A DNA stretch of 64,000 nt from Dehalococcoidia bacterium. GTDB lineage: Bacteria; Chloroflexota; Dehalococcoidia; Lucifugimonadales; HRBIN23. The notes beneath the pieces were generated by a model. The model saw only the letters and a list, made by a program, of their open reading frames with translations, was not told the origin of the DNA and ran no database searches. This document shows, piece after piece, positions 49,869-56,770 of this stretch. The first letter of the stretch is position 1. The number at the start of each line of letters is the position of its first letter. The stretch is from assembly GCA_025060295.1 (NCBI GenBank), contig JANXCH010000007.1, positions 37,746 to 101,745 on the forward strand, in the 5' to 3' direction. The translations under genes were made by a program, and so were the position numbers.

Positions 49869-50831
49869 GTGTGGCGCAGCGGAAGGCTGTTCCTATGGGT
49901 CGTGCCCCTCCTCTTGCTGCTGGGGGCGTGTCGGAGCGCCCCGCCCCCGGGCAACCCCGCCCTGCCCCCGGGTTTCGCCGACGCCCCCCTGCCCGACGCC
50001 CCCGTGGCGGCCTATGTGTACTTTGCCCAGCAGGAGCCCCTGCGCCTGCACCCGGGCGCTTTCGCCGCCGAAGCCCAAGATGAGGAGGCAGTGCGTCTGT
50101 CTTCCCTGGCGGCGTGGCTTGCCCCCGACGCCCAAACCTTCGGAGCCTCTGGCCTCTTCCCCAATCCTCAGGACGCCACTGCGGTGGAGGACATCTTGCG
50201 GGAGGTCCAACCCCCCATCTGGACGCTCCGTTCGGGGCAAAGGGTGTATCTGGTACGGGGGGAAGGCTCGGCCGCCGACGCCTTGCGCCAAGCCATCCAA
50301 AACGGTCGGCAGGTGCGCCTGCAGGACGCCTACCCCAAGGCGTGGGACGCCCTGCGCCGTCTGCCCGAAAAACCCCCCGGCACCCCTGTCGCGGCGGGCT
50401 TTGCCCTGACCACGCGGGAGTTTTTGGAGGCCCTGTCCCGGCGCACGGGGGGCGATGTGGGGGGCCTCCAACAGGCCCTGGGCACGGCGCGCATAGAGGT
50501 GGTCGCCTTTGCCCTGTATGTATCGCAGCCGTTGGCTCTAGACCGCCCCTTGCAAGGTGGCCCCCTGGCCTTCTTGGATCAGCACAAGGCCGTCGCCCTT
50601 GCGGTGGGGCGGGCGAGCGTGCCCGCTGTGGTCATCCGTGCGGCGTTGGGCGTTGTGGCGCGTCAAGCAGGCCTTCAGCCCCATACCGTAGAGGGACAGA
50701 CGGTCTACGCCCTCCAACAGGACGGCATCCACATGCGTCTGCGGGCGCAGGGCAACATCTTCTACCTGGCAGCCGCCCCACGCCCCGAGGACGCCGACCG
50801 CGCCATCGCCTCCACCTTCCCGCCTAAATAG
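49869..50831 (+). CDS. lipoprotein of unknown function
   Basis: 320 residues from GTG 49869, which has GGAGG six bases upstream and gives a textbook lipoprotein signal peptide (RLFLWVVPLLLLLGAC). An ATG at 49791, overlapping the uvrB stop as ATGA, would add 26 residues before it. The mature part starts with a Pro-rich spacer and contains no motif I recognise; ALYVSQPLALDRPLQGG and similar stretches look like a globular extracellular protein. No clear link to uvrB beyond position. Confidence 0.6.
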   Translation: MWRSGRLFLWVVPLLLLLGACRSAPPPGNPALPPGFADAPLPDAPVAAYVYFAQQEPLRLHPGAFAAEAQDEEAVRLSSLAAWLAPDAQTFGASGLFPNPQDATAVEDILREVQPPIWTLRSGQRVYLVRGEGSAADALRQAIQNGRQVRLQDAYPKAWDALRRLPEKPPGTPVAAGFALTTREFLEALSRRTGGDVGGLQQALGTARIEVVAFALYVSQPLALDRPLQGGPLAFLDQHKAVALAVGRASVPAVVIRAALGVVARQAGLQPHTVEGQTVYALQQDGIHMRLRAQGNIFYLAAAPRPEDADRAIASTFPPK

Positions 50832-50858
50832 CAGGAAAGCGAGTCAGCTTCTCAACTA

Positions 50859-50887
50859 TTGACGCCCGCCCAGGTATCCCCTACCAT
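50859..50887 (+). promoter_or_regulatory. promoter of the SufT/Mrp pair
   Basis: TTGACG at 50859-50864 and TACCAT at 50882-50887 with exactly 17 bases between, about 30 bases before the ATG at 50917. Confidence 0.7.
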
Positions 50888-50916
50888 GGGCACCGAACGA
50901 GGGGAAAGGAGGCGCC

Positions 50917-51249
50917 ATGCCCGAGCCGGCCGCCCAGCAGAAGCCCAAGGTTACCACCGAGCAGGTCATTGAAGCCCTTCGGGAGGTCTATGACCCCGAA
51001 ATCCCCGTCAACATCTACGACCTGGGCCTGGTCTACGATGTGCAGGTGGACGAGCAGAACCGGGTGTATGTGGCCATGACCCTGACCTTCCCCGGCTGTG
51101 GCATGGGGCCCTATATCGCCCAGCAGGCCGAGTGGCGCATCGCCGAAATCGAGGGCGTGGAGGATGTGCAGGTGGAGTTGGTGTGGGACCCCCCCTGGAC
51201 GCCCGAGATGATTCGCCCCGAGGGGAAGAAACTGCTGGGCCTCGAGTAG
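50917..51249 (+). CDS. SufT-like MIP18/DUF59 iron-sulfur assembly protein
   Basis: 110 residues of the DUF59 family, which helps transfer or assemble Fe-S clusters. EQVIEALREVYDPEIPVNIYDLGLVYDV is the signature, with VAMTLTFPGCGMGPYI carrying the conserved Cys. Mrp-type ATPases are often fused to or adjacent to this domain, as in the next gene. ATG 50917 follows AAAGGAGG. Probably acts in the cytoplasm. Confidence 0.87.
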   Translation: MPEPAAQQKPKVTTEQVIEALREVYDPEIPVNIYDLGLVYDVQVDEQNRVYVAMTLTFPGCGMGPYIAQQAEWRIAEIEGVEDVQVELVWDPPWTPEMIRPEGKKLLGLE

Positions 51250-51313
51250 GCGTGATAGCGTCGTCGGCTGGTGAGGCGTCCCCCGCCCTGTGCGGCGTGG
51301 GGAGGAGGCCCCT

Positions 51314-52144
51314 GTGAGCACCACCCACACCCCAACCCCCCAAGAGCGCGCCCGCCTGGAGGCCATGAAGCGCCAGTTTGAACAGCGCAAACGCATGGCC
51401 CAGGCCTTCAAAGCCATCCGCTACAAGGTGGCCGTCTACAGCGGGAAGGGCGGGGTGGGCAAAACCACGGTGGCCGTGAACCTGGCGGTGGCCCTGGCCA
51501 ATTTCTTCAACCAGCGGGCGGGCATCCTGGATGCCGATATTGACTGCCCCAATGTGGTCAAGGCCATGAAGGTGGATGAGAAGCCCACCTCCGACGGCAC
51601 CCACCTCTTCCCCGCCGAGAAGTGGAAGGTGAAGGTGCTCTCCATGGGCTTCTTCCAAGAGAAGGAGGACGAGGCCATCATCTGGCGGGGGCCGATGATT
51701 CACAACGCCCTCACCCAATTCCTGGAGATGACCCAGTGGGGAGAACTGGACTACCTGATCATTGACCTGCCCCCGGGCACCTCCGATGCGCCCCTCACCA
51801 TCATGCAGACCCTCCCCTCCCTGGACGGCTTCATCATTGTTACCACGCCCCAGGAACTGGCCCTGGTGGACGCCCTGCGCTCCATCAATATGGTGCGCCG
51901 CTTGAACCAGCGGGTTTTGGGGGTGGTGGAGAACTTCTCGGGGGAGGTGTTCGGCTCGGGCGGGGGCGAGGAGTTGGCCCAGCGTTTGGGCCTCCCCTTC
52001 CTGGGGCGGTTCGCTTTGCGCCCCGACTACAGGGACACCTCCAAGCCCACCGTCCTTCTGAGCAAGGCTGTGCGCCAGGAGTATGAGACCCTGGTACGCA
52101 ACCTGCGCACCGTGTTGGAGGCCACCCCCTCCCCCGCCACATAG
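51314..52144 (+). CDS. Mrp/NBP35-type P-loop ATPase lacking the CxxC motif
   Basis: 276 residues. KVAVYSGKGGVGKTTVAVNLAVALA is the deviant Walker A, DADIDCPN and LIIDLPPGTSDAPLT follow, with VVENFSGEVFGSGGGEELAQ after. Family members end this stretch with a CPxCG that bridges an Fe-S cluster between subunits; here no Cys is present in it. The role as Fe-S carrier is therefore uncertain, though the DUF59 partner next door supports it. GTG 51314 has GGAGGAGG upstream; an earlier in-frame ATG at 51290 lacks it. Confidence 0.85.
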   Translation: MSTTHTPTPQERARLEAMKRQFEQRKRMAQAFKAIRYKVAVYSGKGGVGKTTVAVNLAVALANFFNQRAGILDADIDCPNVVKAMKVDEKPTSDGTHLFPAEKWKVKVLSMGFFQEKEDEAIIWRGPMIHNALTQFLEMTQWGELDYLIIDLPPGTSDAPLTIMQTLPSLDGFIIVTTPQELALVDALRSINMVRRLNQRVLGVVENFSGEVFGSGGGEELAQRLGLPFLGRFALRPDYRDTSKPTVLLSKAVRQEYETLVRNLRTVLEATPSPAT

Positions 52145-52153
52145 GGGACTGGC

Positions 52154-53170
52154 GTGGTGCGCTTCCGCTCCCGCTTCGGCATTCAGCAACCCTCCTTCGC
52201 CTGGGGTGTGCCCGCCGAGGGCATCTTCCCCGCTCTGATGACCCTCGCCCACACCGCCGACGCCTCGGGCTACGACTCCTTCTGGCTGATGGACCACTTC
52301 ATCCAGATTCCCTTCGTCGCCCCGCCCGACACGCCCATGCCCGAGGCGTGGACGACCCTGGGGGCGCTGGCCTCCGTAACCCGTCAGGTGCGCTTGGGGA
52401 CACTGGTGAGCGGGACGCCCTACCGCAACCCCGCCCTGCTGGCCAAGATGGGGGCCACCCTGGACTTGGTGAGCGGGGGAAGGCTGTTCATGGGCATCGG
52501 TGCCGGGTGGTATGAAACGGAGTTCCACGCCTACGGGTGGCCCTTTCCCCCGCGCTCGGAGCGGGCGCGCCGCCTGGCCGAGGCGGTGCAGGTGCTCCTG
52601 GCCCTGTGGACGCAGGAGCGGGCCACCTTCCAGGGGCGCTACTACCAGGTCAAGGACGCTCTGTGCGCACCCAAGCCTTTGCAGAGGCCCTTGCCCCCCC
52701 TCCTCATCGGCGGGGGAGGGGAGCAGGTAACTTTGCGCCTGGTGGCGCGCTACGCCACAGCGTGTAACCTGTTCGGCGACCCGCCCACCATCCGCCACAA
52801 ACTGGGGGTGCTGGCCCGCCACTGTGAGGCCGTCGGGCGCGACCCGTCCACCGTGCTCAAGACCCGCCTGGGAGGCCTCCTCCTCGCCCCCACGGAGAGG
52901 GAGGTGGCCCGCCTCGCCCAGCGCCTGGGGCGAGCGGTGGACTTCACATCGTGGAACCCCCTTATGGGCACGCCCGCCCAGGTAACCGAACGGTGCGCCC
53001 GGTTGCTGGAGGCGGGGCTGGACTACCTCATCTTCTCCTTCCCCGATGCGCCGGCGGTGGAGGGGATGGTGCTGTTTGCGCAGGAGGTGGCCCCCGCCCT
53101 GGGATTGGACAAGCCCCTGGACCTGCCCTGGCCGCCACAGGGGGTTGCACTGCCCCCACCCACGCGGTAA
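52154..53170 (+). CDS. luciferase-like F420-dependent oxidoreductase
   Basis: 338 residues of the LLM-class flavin/F420 family. VPAEGIFPALMTLAHTADASGYDSFWLMDHF, GTLVSGTPYRNPALLAKMGATLDLVSGGRLFMGIGAGW and RPLPPLLIGGGGEQVTLRLVARYATACN are classical. Such enzymes use F420H2 (or FMN) to reduce or oxidise diverse substrates; substrate unknown. Start GTG 52154, ten bases after the Mrp stop. With NpdG at 10165 it supports an F420 economy. Confidence 0.88.
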   Translation: MVRFRSRFGIQQPSFAWGVPAEGIFPALMTLAHTADASGYDSFWLMDHFIQIPFVAPPDTPMPEAWTTLGALASVTRQVRLGTLVSGTPYRNPALLAKMGATLDLVSGGRLFMGIGAGWYETEFHAYGWPFPPRSERARRLAEAVQVLLALWTQERATFQGRYYQVKDALCAPKPLQRPLPPLLIGGGGEQVTLRLVARYATACNLFGDPPTIRHKLGVLARHCEAVGRDPSTVLKTRLGGLLLAPTEREVARLAQRLGRAVDFTSWNPLMGTPAQVTERCARLLEAGLDYLIFSFPDAPAVEGMVLFAQEVAPALGLDKPLDLPWPPQGVALPPPTR

Positions 53171-53519
53171 GATAGCACTACCCTGCCTGGCACAAAATTA
53201 GACGGCTATCCTTGGGAATGGGGTGAGAGACTTCAGGCAGACTCTGCTTACACTCTGCATATGCTAGGGGCGCACAAGCCAGCGCTCACAGAAATCCCAC
53301 AGTTTCAGGGGGCGATGGCTTTCCCCGAATCCCATAAAAAGAGTTGCGCGCTCACCATGAGGGCAAATGCGTCGCCACCTAGACGGGCAGGTGGTGGACA
53401 GTGCTGAGGACTTCTCCCGTCTGGCGGAGCGGGTCTAGCGGAGCTCTGGCGACGGGGATATCTTTATACCCAGGGTAACACGCGCCCAGGAAACCGTAAC
53501 CCTTTACGAGGAGGCGCCC
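53171..53519. other. 349-base intergenic region with a possible gene remnant
   Basis: The longest gene-free stretch. Its middle is less GC-rich than the neighbours. From 53367 an ATG-started frame reads MRRHLDGQVVDSAEDFSRLA and ends at a TAG (53433-53435). The same frame then stays open into the DinB ATG at 53520. It looks protein-like but I do not recognise it, and no RNA gene or repeat is evident. A GAGGAGG RBS for DinB is at the right end. Confidence 0.35.
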
Positions 53520-54044
53520 ATGACCACCTTGCAAGCCTTCCTGGCCGAAAACCTGGCAAACCTGCACCGCAACCTCATCCAGGCCGTCCAGGGCCTTACC
53601 CCCGCGCAACTCCACTACAAGCCCGCCCCCCATGTCAACCACATCGCCTTTATTCTCTGGCACTATGTGCGCACCGAGGACAACTGCGTCCGTTTTGTGT
53701 TCCGCCGCATGCCCACCATCTGGATGGAGGGGGGCTGGGATAAGCGCTTCGGCCTGGACAGCAAATCCCAGGGCACCGGCTTCACCCCCCAGCAAGCCGA
53801 GCAGGTGCGCCTCCCCTCGGTGGACGAGTTCCTCGCCTATGCCCGCCTCGTCTTCCAGGAGACGGAGCAGTTCGTGGCCGGCCTCTCGGATGCTGACTTG
53901 GAGCGCAAGGTGTTGGTGCGGCCCCTGGGCGAGCATCCCCTCCGCTTCTTCTTGGGCACCACCTTCCTCACCCACGGCTACGGCCACCTGGGGGAGATCT
54001 GGTTCCTCAAGGGGATGCAGGGCCTGCCGGGGAGCCCTGTCTAG
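53520..54044 (+). CDS. DinB-family four-helix protein
   Basis: 174 residues of the DinB/YfiT-like fold, in which three His bind a metal. The pattern fits: LQAFLAENLANLHRNLIQAVQGLTPAQLHYKP, HVNHIAFILWHYVRTEDN, then THGYGHLGEIWFLKGM at the end. Members include thiol-dependent transferases using mycothiol or bacillithiol and stress proteins; the reaction here is unknown. ATG 53520 has GAGGAGG upstream. The 3' end overlaps convergent pheA by 38 bases. Confidence 0.78.
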   Translation: MTTLQAFLAENLANLHRNLIQAVQGLTPAQLHYKPAPHVNHIAFILWHYVRTEDNCVRFVFRRMPTIWMEGGWDKRFGLDSKSQGTGFTPQQAEQVRLPSVDEFLAYARLVFQETEQFVAGLSDADLERKVLVRPLGEHPLRFFLGTTFLTHGYGHLGEIWFLKGMQGLPGSPV

Positions 54045-54879
54045 CCTGCGTCGGTCCCCGCCAGCGGGGGTACGACCCAAACACCCGCACCCACGCCGCC
54101 TGACGCCCCAGGTCGTCCAGGGCCGCCTTCACCTGGGGGCTCTCCCGATGCCCCTCCAAATCCAACAGGAAGATGTAACGCCCCAACACCTGCTTGGTGG
54201 GGCGGGATTCTATCTTGGCCAGGTTGATGCCCCGCGTGGCGAAAAACCCCAGGGCCTCGTGGAGCAGGCCGGGGCGATCCGTATCGTAGGTGAAGGCTAG
54301 GGAGGTCTTATCGTCCCCGGTGGGCGGGTGGTCGTGATGCGCCAGCACCACAAAGCGAGTGAAGTTATTGGGGTTGTCCTGGATCCCTTGGGCCAGCACC
54401 TCCACCGGGTACAGCGCCGCCGCCCGCGCTGGGGCAATAGCCCCCGCCGGCACACTGCTCTGCAAGGCCTGCTCCACCGCCGCCACTGTGGACAGGGCCG
54501 GCTCCCGCTTCACCTTGGGGAACAGGGACTCCAGATAGCGTCGGCATTGCCCCAAGGCCTGGGGGTGGGAGTAGATGACCTGAATGTCCGTGTGGCGGGT
54601 GCCGGGCTTGACCAGAAGGCAATGGCTAATGGCCAGCACCACCTCCCGCCAGATGCGCAGATGCGGCTCCTGAATGAGCAAGTCCAAAGTTTCGTTGACG
54701 GAGCCTTCCAGGCTGTTCTCAATGGGGACGATGCCCTCCTCGGCCATGCCGGTGAGCACCGCCGTGGCCACAGCGGGGATGGAGGGCACCGGCACCAAGT
54801 CGGCCGAGGCGTCATACAGCAGGGCTGCCTCCTCGCTAAAAGTGCCAGGAGGGCCTAAAAAGGCCAAGCGCTTGGGCAT
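54007..54879 (-). CDS. pheA: prephenate dehydratase
   Basis: 290 residues. PheA converts prephenate to phenylpyruvate. N-terminal PDT domain: FLGPPGTFSEEAALL, VPIENSLEGSV, SHPQALGQCRRYL, and the TRF motif in NNFTRFVVL. C-terminal ACT domain (KTSLAFTYDTDRPGLLHEALGFFATRGINLAKIESRPTK) for phenylalanine feedback. Length fits the monofunctional type. ATG 54879 lies three bases after the upstream stop. Confidence 0.94.
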   Translation of the reverse strand: MPKRLAFLGPPGTFSEEAALLYDASADLVPVPSIPAVATAVLTGMAEEGIVPIENSLEGSVNETLDLLIQEPHLRIWREVVLAISHCLLVKPGTRHTDIQVIYSHPQALGQCRRYLESLFPKVKREPALSTVAAVEQALQSSVPAGAIAPARAAALYPVEVLAQGIQDNPNNFTRFVVLAHHDHPPTGDDKTSLAFTYDTDRPGLLHEALGFFATRGINLAKIESRPTKQVLGRYIFLLDLEGHRESPQVKAALDDLGRQAAWVRVFGSYPRWRGPTQARQGSPAGPASP

Positions 54880-54882
54880 GGA

Positions 54883-55545
54883 CTATCCCTCTCCGGCCAG
54901 GGCCTCCAGGAAGGCCTCGGCCTTGTCCTGGTGCACCACGGCGATGATGTGGTCGTAAGCCTCCACCACCGTGTGGGGGGTGACGGGCTTGGGGTGCCCC
55001 TCCCGGTTGACGATGGCCGCCACCACCGTGCCTGGGGGCAGATGCACCGCCCCCAGGGGACGGCCGGCGCTTCCCGCCTCGGCGGGCACCTCCACCGATA
55101 TGACCTCCAGGCCCCCGCTCACCGGCATCACCTGGATGGTCAGGTGGGCGGGCACCTCCTTCTCAATCTCCGCCATCAGCAAGCGCGTGGCAGACACCGT
55201 ATCGTCCACCCCCAGGATGTGGAACAACTCCTCGTTCTCGGGATTGTGCACCACCGCCAGAGTGCGTTTGGTATGCCACAGGTGCTTGGCCATTTGGCAC
55301 ACGGCCAGGTTCACCTCGTCGTCGCCGGTCGTGGCGATGACCAGGTCGGCCCGCTCCGCCCCCGCCTCGTGGAGCACCCCCGTGTCGGAGCCGTCGCCCA
55401 GGATGGCGATGTTCCCCAGGGCTTGCCTCAGGGCCTGCACTTTGGCGGGGTGTTTTTCAATCACCGCCACCTCGTGTTTGGCGTTCAGCAGCGCCTGGGC
55501 CAGGTGGAAGCCGATGCGCCCCCCTCCCACGATCACCACGTACAT
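54883..55545 (-). CDS. trkA: TrkA-type K+ uptake regulatory protein
   Basis: 220 residues: an RCK-N domain with YVVIVGGGRIGFHLAQAL, ILGDGSD and ADLVIATTGDDEVN, followed by a C-terminal RCK-C-like domain (LEVISVEVPAEAGSAGRPL). It gates a Trk/Ktr potassium channel by binding nucleotides. The shorter single-domain TrkA-N gene upstream is its partner. No TrkH/KtrB pore gene is nearby. ATG 55545. Confidence 0.88.
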   Translation of the reverse strand: MYVVIVGGGRIGFHLAQALLNAKHEVAVIEKHPAKVQALRQALGNIAILGDGSDTGVLHEAGAERADLVIATTGDDEVNLAVCQMAKHLWHTKRTLAVVHNPENEELFHILGVDDTVSATRLLMAEIEKEVPAHLTIQVMPVSGGLEVISVEVPAEAGSAGRPLGAVHLPPGTVVAAIVNREGHPKPVTPHTVVEAYDHIIAVVHQDKAEAFLEALAGEG

Positions 55546-55560
55546 CGTCGCCTCCTCTCT

Positions 55561-56001
55561 CTATGAGGTTGGGGAACGGCGCGAGGGGGACCTGTCGGGA
55601 ATCAAAGCCTCCCGCACCAAACCCACCACTACCTTGGTGGGGCTGACGGTTACGATGCCGTGAGCGCGGTAGATGTCCGTGCGGGCGGGGTCCTGCACTA
55701 AGCACACCACCTGGGGCACCTTGAAGATGTACTTGGCCTTCTGCGCCGCCAGGCCGTTGCGGTTGTCGTCGTCCGACACGGCGAGGAAGGCGTCCATCCC
55801 TTCAATACCCGCTGCGACCAGGTCGCTCGCCCGTGTCCCGTCCCCCAAGAAAGTGGTGCCCTCCTGCTCCCGCATCTCGGGGGGCAGGGCCAGGAAGCGC
55901 TGGGGGGCGGTGTCCATCACCCGCACCTGATGCCCCTCCCGCCACAGGGCAGAAGCCACCAACGCCCCGATACGCCCACACCCCATAATGAGCACCTTCA
56001 T
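55561..56001 (-). CDS. TrkA-N domain protein (partner of TrkA)
   Basis: 146 residues, a single RCK-N domain: VLIMGCGRIGALVASALWREGHQV, FLGDGTRASDLVAAGIEGMDAFLAVSDDDNRN, ending PTKVVVGLVREALIPDRS. It lacks the C domain. With the full-length protein 15 bases downstream it forms a split-ring regulator of K+ uptake. It overlaps the usp gene by four bases. Confidence 0.85.
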   Translation of the reverse strand: MKVLIMGCGRIGALVASALWREGHQVRVMDTAPQRFLALPPEMREQEGTTFLGDGTRASDLVAAGIEGMDAFLAVSDDDNRNGLAAQKAKYIFKVPQVVCLVQDPARTDIYRAHGIVTVSPTKVVVGLVREALIPDRSPSRRSPTS

Positions 56002-56525
56002 GAAGCGGGCCTCCGCGACGATACAGCACGAGGCAGGTCCGAGGGAGGCGAGGCCTCCTCCCTCTTAGGCTGGCGGAGCACCAGCACCGGACAGGGGGCA
56101 TGTTCCAGCACGAAGAGGGTGGTGTGGCCCACGGAGAAGCCCCCATGCTCCTGCCGATAGGGAAGTTCCATGAGAATGAGGTCGACCCCCTGCTCCACCG
56201 CCTCCTTCACGATGGCGGGGCCGGCGTCCCGCGCCTGGAGGATATCGGCCTCCACCTCCACTCGGGCTCCCCGCAACAGGCTCTCCGCCTGTTGCAAAAC
56301 CTGCTCCCCCCGGCGGGTCTCCTCGGGCAGTTCGGCATCCACGGGATAGCGCCGGGGCACCTCGATGATGTACACCAAAAACACCCGCGCCCCACTCTGG
56401 CGCGCCAGGGAGGAGGCCAGCAGGAAAAGGGGACTGTCTGCCCGTGCCTCCTTCACAGGCAAAAGGATACGGCGATAGGGAAGGCGTTCCTCAGGAATAG
56501 GCCACCTCTCTGTCCCGCTCCCCAT
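55998..56525 (-). CDS. universal stress protein
   Basis: 175 residues of the UspA fold. RRILLPVKEARADSPLFLLASSLARQSGARVFLVYIIEV is typical, with ADILQARDAGPAIVKEAVEQGVDLILMELPYR and GHTTLFVLEHAPCPVLVLR. The usual ATP-loop G-x2-G-x9-G(S/T) is only partly kept, so nucleotide binding is uncertain. ATG 56525; GTG 56537 is an alternative. First gene of the usp-trkA operon, divergent from acnA. Confidence 0.88.
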   Translation of the reverse strand: MGSGTERWPIPEERLPYRRILLPVKEARADSPLFLLASSLARQSGARVFLVYIIEVPRRYPVDAELPEETRRGEQVLQQAESLLRGARVEVEADILQARDAGPAIVKEAVEQGVDLILMELPYRQEHGGFSVGHTTLFVLEHAPCPVLVLRQPKREEASPPSDLPRAVSSRRPAS

Positions 56526-56770
56526 GATACTATGCACCTCGGGGCGTCAGATTAGGGGTAGCGGCACCTTCGTGGGGAGCGACGGGGGGATGTGCCCTGG
56601 AGGACAGGGCCTAGGGTACCTTCAGGGGAAGGCGTCCGAGGATACCCCAGCACCTATCCCCGCCGGGCAGGCAACCCCAGCCGAGGGCACCCCCTTCCCC
56701 CTGTGGTTGCGTCCTGTCCCCACTTGTGCCACGATAGTAGGCGGACCTTTCCCCACGCTAAGGAGGTGGT

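Noticed and set aside
51008..52822. A long open frame on the minus strand opposite the DUF59, Mrp and luciferase-like genes
   Set aside because: The sequence is Gly/Gln/His-rich with no domain, and the three plus-strand genes are clear.
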